Assembly (NCBI RefSeq): GCF_018408855.1
Contig: NZ_AP024324.1
Coordinates: 62,001 to 126,000 of the forward strand
Source of the DNA: Caballeronia sp. NK8
GTDB lineage: Bacteria; Pseudomonadota; Gammaproteobacteria; Burkholderiales; Burkholderiaceae
DNA length: 64,000 nt
Reading direction: 5' to 3'
Every line of letters begins with the position of its first letter. The first letter of the stretch is position 1. Both the position numbers and the translations under genes were made by a program. Positions 8,171 through 16,693 of this stretch are shown piece by piece. Under the pieces are notes generated by a model. It made no database searches. It had not been told where the DNA came from and was given only the letters and a program-made list of their open reading frames with translations.

Positions 8171-8986
8171 TCAGCGCCATTGCTCCCGCAACTTGCGCCG
8201 CACCGTGACGGAAGCCGCGCGGTGCGCGCTGCCGAGCCGGCTTTCCAGACCGCGCGACGGATCGCTGCGGATGTCGTCGAAGGCGGCTTGCAGAGCCTTT
8301 TCCACGGTGGTCTGATCGGCGCGGCTGGGGGCGTCGGCATTGTTCACGCTCAGGAGCTTCCAGAGCAGACCGAGCGACGCGTAGTTGTCGATGTCGTAGG
8401 CCATCGGCGGCACGCGCGCGGTGAACGCTTCGAGATCGGCGACCGAGCGCAGCGTGACCCGCGCCGCCGATTCCTTGCCCATCGCGTGGACCATGACCTG
8501 CGAATCGGCGAGCGCGATCAGCCGGTTGGCCTGATAGCCGTGGGCGAGAAACGCCCCCGACATCGCCCGCCCGACGATCAGCCCGATCACCGCATGGCCG
8601 GCGAGACGCGCGCTCGCATACGCATCGGCGGCGCCGGCGAGCGCCTGATGGATGCCGTACGCTTCCTCGCGCCGTCCATACGCCTGACTCGCCACGTCGA
8701 TCACGGCGACGATCGCGCGCTTGTCGTCGCGGTGCTTGTCGGCGTCGACGACCTCGCGCACGGCACGCGCCACTTCCCACGCCTCGACCAGCCCGACCTC
8801 GCCGCCGCGCGCGCGCGGGAACGGGTTGTCCGGATCGGGCACCACGGCGATGAATCGCGCGGGATGGTCGCCAAGACGCGCATCGGCGACCCGCACCGAG
8901 GGCGGATAGCCCGGCTGCAACGGCGCGCTGTTGGTGAGCGCGTCGAGCCAGACTGCGCCGCGCTTGGAAAGCGCTGGTGTGCTCAT
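8171..8986 (-). CDS. mdcE: Malonate decarboxylase gamma subunit
   Basis: A 271-residue carboxyltransferase-like subunit of the biotin-independent malonate decarboxylase. VIDVASQAYGRREEAYGIHQALAG is here in two parts (VIDVASQAYGRREEAYGI, HQALAG), followed by GLIVGRAMSGAFLAHGYQAN, which builds the oxyanion site of this crotonase-like fold. With MdcD it decarboxylates malonyl-ACP to acetyl-ACP. ATG at 8986 overlaps the stop of mdcD by four bases, which fixes the start. The length is normal for MdcE, and no MdcG domain is fused to its C-terminus. Confidence 0.93.
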   Translation of the reverse strand: MSTPALSKRGAVWLDALTNSAPLQPGYPPSVRVADARLGDHPARFIAVVPDPDNPFPRARGGEVGLVEAWEVARAVREVVDADKHRDDKRAIVAVIDVASQAYGRREEAYGIHQALAGAADAYASARLAGHAVIGLIVGRAMSGAFLAHGYQANRLIALADSQVMVHAMGKESAARVTLRSVADLEAFTARVPPMAYDIDNYASLGLLWKLLSVNNADAPSRADQTTVEKALQAAFDDIRSDPSRGLESRLGSAHRAASVTVRRKLREQWR

Positions 8987-9834
8987 GACTGAAACCCCTT
9001 GCCGTAGATGGCGGTTGCGTGTTCCGGCGTGGCCTGCACGCCCGGATCGACTTCGGAAAGGCGCGTCAGGAAGCCCGCGACCCGTTCGCTGCGGCACGCC
9101 CGCGGCCGTCCGCCACGAAAACGTTCGATGACGGCGGCGCGGATCGCATCGGCGTCGTCGGCGACGTAGTCATCGACGAGTCCCGTGCGATGCCGCTGCT
9201 CGCAGCCGGTGAAGCTCCAGATCATCGGACGGTCGCGCGAGTCGAATTCCGCGATGCCCGCTTCCTGTTCGATGACCGCCGGACCGTTGAGCCCGAGGCG
9301 CGCTTCGCGGGTGCCGATCAGATAGCTGCACAGGCCCGCCGCGATCGACATGCCGCCATAGCAGCCGATCGGCCCCGCCGTGATGCCGATCACCGGCTGA
9401 TAGCGCCGCAGGTCGACGATGCCCGCGTGAATCTCCGCGATCGCCGCGAGCCCGAGATTGGCTTCCTGCAGGCGGACGCCGCCCGTTTCGAAGAGGATCA
9501 CGGCGCGTGTCGGGATGCCGTTGCGGTTGTCTTCGGCGGCGAGTTCGAGGCTGCCCGCGATCTTCGCCGCCGACACCTCGCCCATGCTGCCGCCCTGGAA
9601 TCCGCCGTCGATGCCGAGCACGATGGCCGGCTGTCCGTCGATCTCGCCTTTCGCGACCACCATGCCGTCGTCGGCCTGCGTGACGATGCCTTGCCGCATG
9701 AGCCACGGCGACGTGACGCGCTCGAACGGGTCGAGCAGTTCGCGGAAGGTGCCGGCGTCGAGCAGTTTCTTCGCGCGGCTGCGCGCATCCAGTTCGATGA
9801 AGCTCTGGCGTTCGAGCAGTTGCTGGGTATCCAT
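8983..9834 (-). CDS. mdcD: Malonate decarboxylase beta subunit
   Basis: A 283-residue carboxyltransferase subunit that starts MDTQQLLERQSFIELDARSR. VVAKGEIDGQPAIVLGIDGG, FETGGVRLQEANLGLAAIAE and GITAGPIGCYGGMSIAAGL are family hallmarks. It forms the decarboxylase centre with MdcE. ATG at 9834 is preferred because GGAG lies ten bases upstream. A GTG at 9843, overlapping the stop of mdcC by four bases, is the alternative and would add three residues. Operon position between mdcC and mdcE is standard. Confidence 0.93.
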   Translation of the reverse strand: MDTQQLLERQSFIELDARSRAKKLLDAGTFRELLDPFERVTSPWLMRQGIVTQADDGMVVAKGEIDGQPAIVLGIDGGFQGGSMGEVSAAKIAGSLELAAEDNRNGIPTRAVILFETGGVRLQEANLGLAAIAEIHAGIVDLRRYQPVIGITAGPIGCYGGMSIAAGLCSYLIGTREARLGLNGPAVIEQEAGIAEFDSRDRPMIWSFTGCEQRHRTGLVDDYVADDADAIRAAVIERFRGGRPRACRSERVAGFLTRLSEVDPGVQATPEHATAIYGKGFQS

Positions 9835-9839
9835 GATCG

Positions 9840-10148
9840 TCACGCTCCGCCGTTGGATTGCAGTTGTTCGAGGACTTGCCCGATACGCATCTGCACGACG
9901 CCCGGCGTCGCGCCCGAATCGTTGATTTCGAGCTTCGCGGCGGGCAGCGAGCCGTCGCCGAAGATGCGTTCGAGCACGGCGTGCCAGAGGCGGCCCTTGC
10001 CGTCGACGGACGTCGTGATATTCACTACGGTGCGGTGCGCGGCGTTGGCTTCGAGCAGCACTTCGAGATCGCCCGAGGCGACCACGCCGGCGAGCGCGCG
10101 GCCTTGCGCGGGCTGCCCCGCCGGGAATTCGAGGACGATGGTTTCCAT
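9840..10148 (-). CDS. mdcC: Malonate decarboxylase acyl carrier protein (delta subunit)
   Basis: A 102-residue acyl carrier subunit: METIVLEFPAGQPAQGRALA at the start and LWHAVLERIFGDGSLPAAKL later. The modified serine is at residue 25 in GVVASGDLEVL, the position known for MdcC in Klebsiella, where the 2'-(5''-triphosphoribosyl)-3'-dephospho-CoA arm is attached. The substrate stays bound to this arm as acetyl, then malonyl. Activity needs MdcB to make the arm and MdcG to attach it; only mdcB is in this operon. ATG at 10148 has AGGAA upstream, and the gene is nine bases after mdcB. Confidence 0.94.
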   Translation of the reverse strand: METIVLEFPAGQPAQGRALAGVVASGDLEVLLEANAAHRTVVNITTSVDGKGRLWHAVLERIFGDGSLPAAKLEINDSGATPGVVQMRIGQVLEQLQSNGGA

Positions 10149-10156
10149 ATGCGTTC

Positions 10157-11035
10157 CTATGCCTTCGTCGTGGGAAGGGCTTCGCGTTGAAGCCGGTCGA
10201 GAAAGAGGGCGGCGGCGAGCAGGTCGGCGGCGCCGCCGGGCGAGACATGCAGTTCGACGAGACGCCGGTCGAGCGCCTTCAGTTCGCGCCGGCCCGCGAG
10301 CGCCGCCGCGCCGCCCTGTTCCAGCACGCGGCGCGCGCCGTGCTGCATGTCGGCGAGCGCATCCGGTCCGCCGCGCGCGAGCACGCAGGTATCGTCGAGG
10401 CTCGCCATCACGGCGAGCAACGCGTTCAGGCGCGCGGCCGTTTCGCTGTCGCCACGCGAGCGCGAGCGCGCGAGTTCCGGCAACGCGACATCCACGACAT
10501 GCGGAAAGCCTGCCTGCGCCTGTCCGCGCGCGCCGCCGACGTTGTAATCGAGACAGGCCTGTTCGCCCTTGTTGCCGGTGATCGCGGGCGCGTGGCGATC
10601 CGGCACGCGGGCGATTGAACCCGCGCGCGCGGCGACGGCTTGCGGCGCGAGGTCGTCAGGATCGCGTGCGGCGGCGGTCACGAGCAGCCCGAGCGCCCAG
10701 ATCGCGCCGCGATGCGTGTTCACGCCGCCGGTCGCATCGAACATGCGCGCTTCGCCTGCGCGCCCGATTGCGCCGATGCGCTCACGCAGCGCGGGCAGCG
10801 CTTGCGTTTCGATGCCCGCGCGCGCCAGCTCGACGAAGGTCGGCTGCAACGCGAGCGCCGATGCGCGCATCAGTTGCCAGTCGAGATCGTGGTGCGCGCC
10901 GCGGCTGCGGATATCGACGAGGCCGGGCTTCGGCGCGAGCGTCACTTCGTCGATCAGCGCCTGCACCACATGCGCGCCGAAATGCGTGGCCAGATTTGGC
11001 GCGTGCGCCGCGTCGATTGCGAGGTTCGCGCGCAT
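10157..11035 (-). CDS. mdcB: Triphosphoribosyl-dephospho-CoA synthase
   Basis: A 292-residue CitG/MdcB family enzyme that joins ATP and dephospho-CoA to make the prosthetic-group precursor for MdcC. LIDEVTLAPKPGLVDIRSRGAHHDL (seen in two parts, LIDEVTLAPKPGLVDI and RSRGAHHDL) and TGGVNTHRGAIWALGLL are the diagnostic motifs; SLDDTCVLARGG lies near the C-terminus. Its ATG at 11035 shares one base with the mdcA stop (TGATG), so it is translationally coupled. The gene is in second place, as in Pseudomonas-type mdc operons. Confidence 0.93.
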   Translation of the reverse strand: MRANLAIDAAHAPNLATHFGAHVVQALIDEVTLAPKPGLVDIRSRGAHHDLDWQLMRASALALQPTFVELARAGIETQALPALRERIGAIGRAGEARMFDATGGVNTHRGAIWALGLLVTAAARDPDDLAPQAVAARAGSIARVPDRHAPAITGNKGEQACLDYNVGGARGQAQAGFPHVVDVALPELARSRSRGDSETAARLNALLAVMASLDDTCVLARGGPDALADMQHGARRVLEQGGAAALAGRRELKALDRRLVELHVSPGGAADLLAAALFLDRLQREALPTTKA

Positions 11036-12696
11036 CACCAGCTCCGAAAGCGTGCGGGCGGCTCGTACAAGCCATCCGACCAGTCGACGATATCCGCCAT
11101 GCTCTTCGCGGCGAGCAGCGACCGGCTGGCTTCGCTGCGATGGATGCCGAGGTCTTCCGGCAGCGCGACGAAGCCGTCGCGGCGCAGCGCGGCCAGCTTG
11201 CTCGCATCGCTTTTGAGACCGATCGGCGTGACGCCCGCCACGGCCGCGATCATCTCCTTGCGATGTTCGAGCGAGCGCGCCTTGTACAGGTACGCGATGC
11301 CTTCCTCGGTGAGCACGTGCGTGACGTCGTCGCCATAGATCATGACCGGCGCGAGCGGCATGCCGGATTCGCGGCCGACTTCGACCGCATCGATCGATTC
11401 GACGATGGTTGGCTGGCCGCCCGCCTGGAACGTCTCGACCATCTGCACGACGAGCTTGCGGCCGCGCTCCAGCGGGCTGTCCGTTTGCAGCAGATCGAGC
11501 CACGCGGGGCTCGCGTGACGGCGGCCGTGCGGATCGTGGCCCATGTTGGGCGCGCCGCCGAAGCCGGTGAGCCGGCCGTGCGTGACGGTCGACGAATTGC
11601 CTTCACCGTCCATCTGCAGCGTCGAGCCGATGAACATGTCCACCGCGTATTGCCCTGCCAGCTGGCACATCGTGCGATTGGAGCGCATCGAACCGTCGCG
11701 GCCGGTGAAGAAGATATCGGGCCGCGCCGCCACATAGGCTTCCATGCCGAGTTCGCCGCCGAAGCAGTGCACGCTCTCGACCCAGCCGGTTTCGATCGCG
11801 GGTATGAGCGTCGGATGCGGGTTCAGCGTCCAGTGCCGGCAGATCTTGCCCTTGAGGCCGAGCTTCTCGCCGTAGGTCGGCAGAATCAGTTCGATCGCCG
11901 CCGTATTGAAGCCGATGCCGTGATTGAGCGACTGCACCTGATGCCGCTCGTAGACGCCGCGAATCGCCATCATCGCCATCAGGACCTGTATCGGCGTGAT
12001 GAGGCGCGGATCGCGCGTGAACAGCGGCTCGATGAAAAACGGCTTGTCCGACTGCACCACGAAGTCGATCCACGAGCCGGGGATATCGACGCGCGGCAGA
12101 TCCTTCGGATCGTCGACGATCTCGTTGACCTGCGCGATCACGATGCCGTCGCGAAACGCGGCGGCTTCGACGAGCGAGGGCGTGTCCTCGGTGCTCGGAC
12201 CCGTGTAGAGATTGCCTTCGCGATCCGCCTTGTAGCCCGCGCACAGCACGACGTTCGGCGTCAGGTCCACATAGAGCCGCGCATACAGTTCGATGTAGGT
12301 ATGGATCGCGCCGATCTCGAGGATGCCATCCTGCAGGAACTGCGAGATGCGCAGGCTTTGCGCGCCGGCGTACGCGAAGTCGAGCTTTCTCGCGATGCCG
12401 CGCTCGAAGAGATCGAGATGCTCGGCGCGGCTCACGCTCGGGATGATGAGATGCAGGTCGTGGACGATGTCGGGATCGACCTGCGCGAGCGAACGCGACA
12501 GATAATCCGCCTGCTTCTGATTGTTCCCCTCGACGACCACGCGGTCGCCCGGCGCGACGAGCGCCTGCAGGACTTCGACGATGCGCTCGCCGGGCAGCAC
12601 CATGCCATCCGCGATCGATGCAACCCGCGCGAGCCGGCGATGCTTCTCCGCGCGGCGCGTGGCCCAGCGGGACGGGGACTGACTTTGACTGGACAT
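11035..12696 (-). CDS. mdcA: Malonate decarboxylase alpha subunit
   Basis: A 553-residue acetyl-ACP:malonate ACP transferase, full length for MdcA. It begins MSSQSQSPSRWATRRAEK, then VVEGNNQKQADYLSRSLAQV. VLCAGYKADREGNLYTGPST and LNHGIGFNTAAIELILPTYG are well conserved in the family, as is HCFGGELGMEAYVAARPDI. It swaps acetyl for malonyl on MdcC, releasing acetate. It is the first gene of the leftward operon; transcription should start in 12700-12790, where an inverted repeat lies. The ATG at 12696 leads directly into the conserved N-terminus. Confidence 0.95.
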   Translation of the reverse strand: MSSQSQSPSRWATRRAEKHRRLARVASIADGMVLPGERIVEVLQALVAPGDRVVVEGNNQKQADYLSRSLAQVDPDIVHDLHLIIPSVSRAEHLDLFERGIARKLDFAYAGAQSLRISQFLQDGILEIGAIHTYIELYARLYVDLTPNVVLCAGYKADREGNLYTGPSTEDTPSLVEAAAFRDGIVIAQVNEIVDDPKDLPRVDIPGSWIDFVVQSDKPFFIEPLFTRDPRLITPIQVLMAMMAIRGVYERHQVQSLNHGIGFNTAAIELILPTYGEKLGLKGKICRHWTLNPHPTLIPAIETGWVESVHCFGGELGMEAYVAARPDIFFTGRDGSMRSNRTMCQLAGQYAVDMFIGSTLQMDGEGNSSTVTHGRLTGFGGAPNMGHDPHGRRHASPAWLDLLQTDSPLERGRKLVVQMVETFQAGGQPTIVESIDAVEVGRESGMPLAPVMIYGDDVTHVLTEEGIAYLYKARSLEHRKEMIAAVAGVTPIGLKSDASKLAALRRDGFVALPEDLGIHRSEASRSLLAAKSMADIVDWSDGLYEPPARFRSW

Positions 12697-12751
12697 GTGG
12701 ACTCTCGCTCAGGACTTGAGGCGAGTCTAGGGAGCGCCGAAGGCGTGTTCA

Positions 12752-12788
12752 ATCACCCTGACGATGCGTTCGTTATCCGCAGGGTAAT
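12752..12788. promoter_or_regulatory. Inverted repeat upstream of mdcA (ATCACCCTG...CAGGGTAAT)
   Basis: ATCACCCTG at 12752-12760 and CAGGGTAAT at 12780-12788 form an inverted repeat with one mismatch and a 19-base spacer, 56-92 bases upstream of the mdcA start. This is a good position for a LysR activator site, so MdcR is the likely ligand. The inner part also holds TTATCC. Related CAGGGTTATCC elements occur at 3978 and, inverted, at 36541. Confidence 0.45.
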
Positions 12789-12886
12789 GATCGGTGGTGC
12801 AATGCGGCGTGCGCCGCGCGGGGCGGGGCAGAGCGGCGGGCGGCGCGGGGTGAGGGTTTTCCCGCGCGCGCGGGCTTTTCGGCTTC

Positions 12887-13228
12887 TCAGGTCGGCGCGA
12901 ACACCACGGCGCCGCCGACATCGGATAGTTGGGTAAAGCTTCGAAAGAACCGGTACGTCTGATCGCCGACCGTCATCCGGTTCAACCCTGCCTGAGTCAG
13001 TACCAGCAGTTCTTCGGCCACGGCCGTCGGGATGGTTCCGTGGCCGGTCAGTTTCGCGTCTTCATCGCCCGGCTTGCCGATGTAGACCGAACATTCCCCG
13101 GTGCCGCGACGCACCATGACCACGGACGTGCCCTTTTCCAGCGACACTTCCAGCAGCGCGGCCAGCGTCTGCAGTGATTCGGCCGTATGTCCGCGGGGAG
13201 CGGATGTCGATTCGGAAGCGATGCTCAT
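12887..13228 (-). CDS. Hypothetical protein, 113 residues
   Basis: A small soluble protein with no signal peptide or membrane helix and no family I can name. It begins MSIASESTSAPRGHTAESLQ; a predicted alpha/beta body follows with VVMVRRGTGECSVYIG, GTIPTAVAEELLVLTQAGL and QTYRFFRSFTQL. The start ATG at 13228 has GGAGA eight to nine bases upstream, and codon use is like its neighbours, so it is likely expressed. It is divergent from the DUF4148 gene and lies upstream of, but about 190 bases from, mdcA; nothing ties it to malonate use. Confidence 0.7.
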   Translation of the reverse strand: MSIASESTSAPRGHTAESLQTLAALLEVSLEKGTSVVMVRRGTGECSVYIGKPGDEDAKLTGHGTIPTAVAEELLVLTQAGLNRMTVGDQTYRFFRSFTQLSDVGGAVVFAPT

Positions 13229-13431
13229 CGCGCGGTCTCCGTCCAGGAATTGAGGTTCAGCACCGAAAGCTTACTCCTGCGGCGTGCGGTTTCACTCACG
13301 CACGCCCTGTTTTACGTTCCGGTCGACATGAAGTGATCTGCAATGCTGAGCAATGTGCACGGAAGGCGCAACGTCGACACGAACGCTCTATACTTCCTGA
13401 AACGTTGTCTTTCAGCCGACCGGAGAACGAT

Positions 13432-13749
13432 GTGAGAACGAAACTGGCAAGCCTTGCTGTGTCATTCTTCCTGGGCGCTGTGGCAACTTCCGTTGCCCCG
13501 CTTTCCTATGCACAGGATACCGGCTCGACCGCAACCGGCTCGACCGCAACCGACGCGACGCAAGCCGCGCCTGCGACCAAAGCCGAGAAAAAAGCCGCGC
13601 GAAAACAGGCGCGCGCGAAGAAGAACGCCGAATTGAAGAAACTCGAGGACGCCGGCTACAACCCGGGCCGGGCGAACGATCCCAACTATCCACAAAATTT
13701 GCAGGACGCTCAGAAGAAGGCGGGAATCGGAGCGGGCGCCAGCCAGTAG
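13432..13749 (+). CDS. DUF4148 domain secreted protein
   Basis: A 105-residue exported protein. The signal peptide is about residues 1-28 (LASLAVSFFLGAVATSVAPL, then SYAQD). A Thr/Ala-rich and Lys-rich stretch follows, then LKKLEDAGYNP and YPQNLQDAQKKAG, the core of the DUF4148 family common in Burkholderiaceae. The start is GTG at 13432 with CGGAGA upstream; the ATG two bases earlier reads straight into a stop. The function of the family is unknown; members are small periplasmic proteins. No operon partner is evident. Confidence 0.8.
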   Translation: MRTKLASLAVSFFLGAVATSVAPLSYAQDTGSTATGSTATDATQAAPATKAEKKAARKQARAKKNAELKKLEDAGYNPGRANDPNYPQNLQDAQKKAGIGAGASQ

Positions 13750-14060
13750 CGTTCACGCTTGCGCGTTCAACCGCGGCATCTGCAGCGTTCGGCCGACCCG
13801 CTTGATTCGCCGACTTATCTGACGGTTAGCCTGTTGATGTCGGAGGTGTCTACGCGTGCCGTCGCGGCGCGCGTGGGGGGCGATCGCGGCCTCGCCAATC
13901 GGTATCGAACCGGCCAGCGCGTGCGCTGACTTCGCCGGGGACGATTGCACCAGCCTGTTAAAATCCTCCGCGCTGCTCACTTCACGAAGTCCTCCAGCAC
14001 GGCGAATGCGCCGCTCCACCCTCGGGGCCGCGCTGCGTGCGTTTACCATCGGCATCAAAC
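13750..14060. other. Intergenic region between DUF4148 gene and SulP gene
   Basis: A 311-base stretch without a convincing gene. An open frame on the minus strand (13753-14058) has Arg-rich composition, no family motif and no ribosome site. A TTAAAAT at 13958-13964, AT-rich against the local background, could be a -10 element for the SulP gene; no clear -35 is seen at the right distance. Confidence 0.4.
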
Positions 14061-15551
14061 ATGAACAAGCCCGTCACCGGGAATGACGCGCCGCGCATCG
14101 CGGCCCCCGAATCGCGTATCGCATGGACGCGCGAGATTCTCGCGGGCATCGTCACCAGTCTCGCCCTGATTCCCGAAGTCATCTCCTTTGCGTTCGTCTC
14201 CGGCGTGGAGCCGCGCTCGGCGCTGTTCGCGTCGGTGGTGCTGCTGGTCGTCACGTCGCTGTTCGGCGGCCGCCCGGCGATGGTCACCGCGGCCGCCGGT
14301 TCGGTCGCGCTCGTCGTCGGACCGATGGCGCATGCGAACGGCGCGGGTTATATCCTGCCCGCCGTGCTGCTCGCGGCGCTCATCCAGGTCGCGTTCGGTC
14401 TTCTGGGTCTCGCGCGCATCGTGCGCTTCATCCCGCGCTCGGTGATGCTCGGCTTCGTCAACGCGCTCGGCATACTGATTTTCTGGGCGCAGATACCGCA
14501 TCTCGTCGGCCAGCCTCCGGCCGTGTACGTGCTTTTCGCGCTCACGCTGGCGATCGTGCTGATCGGGCCGCGCGTGACACGCGCAGTGCCCGCGCCGCTG
14601 GTCGCCATCATCGTGACGACGCTGATCGCGGTGGGCCTGCACTGGGCCGTGCCGACGGTCGGCGGTGACCGTCCGATGCCGTCGGATCTGCCCGGTCTCA
14701 CCGCGTGGACCGTGCCATTCGATTTCTCCACGCTGAAGATCGTGTGGAAGACGGCCGTTTCGATCGCATTCGTCGGTTTGCTCGAAAGCCTGCTCACGGC
14801 CAAGCTGGTCGACGAGATGACCGAAACCCGCTCGCGCAAGTCGCGCGAGTCGTGGGCATTGGGACTGGCCAATCTGGGCGCGGGCGCGTTCGGCGGCGTC
14901 GCCGGCTGCGCGATGATCGGGCAGACCGTGGTGAACGTGAGCATCGGCGGCGCGCGCACGCGTGTATCCACGCTCGCGGCGGCGGCAACCCTCCTGTTGC
15001 TCATCACCGGACTCAGCCAGGTGATGGCGCATATCCCGATGATCGCGCTCGCGGGCGTGATGATGGTTGTCGCCGTGAAAACGGTGGACTGGCACAGCCT
15101 GCATCCGGCGACGCTGCGCCGCATGCCCTGGATGGAGACCTCGGTGATGCTGCTCTCGGTCGCGCTGACGGTGCACACGGGCAATCTGGCGGTCGGCGTG
15201 GTGGGCGGCGTATTGCTCGCAACGGTGTTGTTCGCGAGGCGCGTGGCGCACGTGATCCACACAGTCCGCACGGTCGCCGACGATGGCCGGAGCGTGCGCT
15301 ACGAAGTGCACGGACCGCTTTTCTTCGGCAGCAGCAACGATCTCGTCGAACGGTTCGAATACGCGATCGACCCGGCCACGGTGATCATCGATTTCACGAA
15401 GTCGCAGATATGGGACGCGTCGACGGTCGCCGCGCTCGACTCGATCCAGCTCAAGTATCGAAAACACGGCGTCGACGTGACGATGGCCGGTCTCGATGAG
15501 CGCAGCCGTGCGTTTCACGCCCGGTTGAGCGGCAGGCTGAACGTGGGTTGA
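14061..15551 (+). CDS. SulP family anion transporter with STAS domain
   Basis: A 496-residue transporter of the SLC26/SulP family. The N-terminal part (about residues 20-400) has some ten to twelve hydrophobic helices, starting with LAGIVTSLALIPEVISFAFV, the conserved first segment, and GGRPAMVTAAAGSVALVVGP. GLLESLLTAKLVDEMT and NLGAGAFGGVAGCAMIGQTV are also typical. The C-terminal STAS domain (about 410-490) ends around ATVIIDFTKSQIWDASTVAA; the serine in DAST is the conserved site. It may carry sulfate, bicarbonate, or a dicarboxylate; the gene neighbourhood does not decide. ATG at 14061 was chosen over an upstream in-frame codon at 14037 because family homology starts here. Confidence 0.9.
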   Translation: MNKPVTGNDAPRIAAPESRIAWTREILAGIVTSLALIPEVISFAFVSGVEPRSALFASVVLLVVTSLFGGRPAMVTAAAGSVALVVGPMAHANGAGYILPAVLLAALIQVAFGLLGLARIVRFIPRSVMLGFVNALGILIFWAQIPHLVGQPPAVYVLFALTLAIVLIGPRVTRAVPAPLVAIIVTTLIAVGLHWAVPTVGGDRPMPSDLPGLTAWTVPFDFSTLKIVWKTAVSIAFVGLLESLLTAKLVDEMTETRSRKSRESWALGLANLGAGAFGGVAGCAMIGQTVVNVSIGGARTRVSTLAAAATLLLLITGLSQVMAHIPMIALAGVMMVVAVKTVDWHSLHPATLRRMPWMETSVMLLSVALTVHTGNLAVGVVGGVLLATVLFARRVAHVIHTVRTVADDGRSVRYEVHGPLFFGSSNDLVERFEYAIDPATVIIDFTKSQIWDASTVAALDSIQLKYRKHGVDVTMAGLDERSRAFHARLSGRLNVG

Positions 15552-15780
15552 TGACGCGGATCTGTGCGGAGAACCGGCGGCACTCCCTGGTCTTCACGTA
15601 CGTTCGTACTTTCGTTCTTGCCCTGTTCTAACTGGCGAGCCGTTCCCATTGTTCTCATTCCGCGAAATACGTAATGCGCCACGGAGGGATTCCGCGCGTG
15701 GCCATGCGTCCATAAACTGCATTCCTGTGACCCGGTCCGATTCCACGAGCGGGTCACCGTCATGGAGATTCGCATCGAAC

Positions 15781-16686
15781 ATGGACAAACTGCAGGCTAT
15801 GGCGACGTACGTGACGGTCGTCGAAACAGAAGGTTTCTCTTCGGCGGCACGCAAGCTCCAGGTGTCGACGTCCGTGATCAGCCGCCTCGTCAACGAGCTC
15901 GAGGAGCATCTCGGCGTGCGCCTTCTGAACCGCACGACACGCATCGTTCGAACGACTGACGCAGGCGCCGCGTTTTTCGATGAATGCCGCCGCGTGCTCG
16001 CAACCGTGGAGGCCGCGGAACTGGCGGCCGCCGGCACGCGCACGTCGCCGCGCGGCCAATTGACGGTGACCGCACCCATCGTGCTCGGCAACAGCCATGT
16101 GACTCCCATCGTGCAGGAGTATCTCGCGAGGTATCCGGATGTCAGCGCGAGCTGCTGGTTTCTGGACCGAACAGTGAATCTGGTGGATGAGGGAGTCGAC
16201 GTTGCGATCCGCATCGGGAACTTGCCGAGTTCCTCTCTGCAGGCAATCGCAGTGGGCAGGGTTCGAAGCCTGCTCTGCGCATCGCCTGAGTATCTGGAGG
16301 CACGCGGCGAGCCGCAGAAGCCGGACGACCTCGCCTCGCACGTGACGATTCAAACGTTGCCTTCGACGCCATCGCCCGAGTGGCGCTTTCGCGGAGACTC
16401 GAAGTCGTGCATCGTGCCGATCCAGCCCCGCCTCATCACGACGACAAACGACTCGGCGATGTCGGCAGCGCTGGCAGGGCTGGGCATCGTTTGCCTGCTG
16501 TCCTGTCAGATCGCGTCCGCGCTCGCGGAAGGAAAGCTTCAGGTCGTGCTTCCGGAACACGAGCTGGCCACGCTTCCCATTCACGTGGTGCATCGCGAGG
16601 GCAGGCACGTCAATCAGAAGGTGCGCGTATTCGTCGACCTCGCGGTCGAAACCTTGAGGGCGAATAAGACGCTGTGGTACGCATAA
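15781..16686 (+). CDS. LysR-family transcriptional regulator
   Basis: A 301-residue LysR regulator starting MDKLQAMATYVTVVETEGFS. The HTH lies at about 18-37 (SAARKLQVSTSVISRLVNEL), then RLLNRTTRIVRTTDAGAAF. The type resembles the CrgA/AaeR/PecT-like group common in Proteobacteria, with effector domain from residue 90. ATG at 15781 gives the normal N-terminus. It is convergent with the cysteine hydrolase gene (16694), so its target is not obvious; the SulP gene upstream, the hydrolase and the cupin-MFS genes downstream are candidates. Confidence 0.9.
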   Translation: MDKLQAMATYVTVVETEGFSSAARKLQVSTSVISRLVNELEEHLGVRLLNRTTRIVRTTDAGAAFFDECRRVLATVEAAELAAAGTRTSPRGQLTVTAPIVLGNSHVTPIVQEYLARYPDVSASCWFLDRTVNLVDEGVDVAIRIGNLPSSSLQAIAVGRVRSLLCASPEYLEARGEPQKPDDLASHVTIQTLPSTPSPEWRFRGDSKSCIVPIQPRLITTTNDSAMSAALAGLGIVCLLSCQIASALAEGKLQVVLPEHELATLPIHVVHREGRHVNQKVRVFVDLAVETLRANKTLWYA

Positions 16687-16693
16687 CCGTCGG

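Noticed and set aside
12861..12874. CCCGCGCGCGCGGG self-complementary run flanked by TTTT and CTTTTC
   Set aside because: No loop and no proper T-run; alternating GC is common in this genome, and there is no clear gene end on the + strand for it to terminate.
13753..14058. 101-residue open frame on the minus strand
   Set aside because: Arg-rich, no family motif, no ribosome site; likely a product of high GC content.
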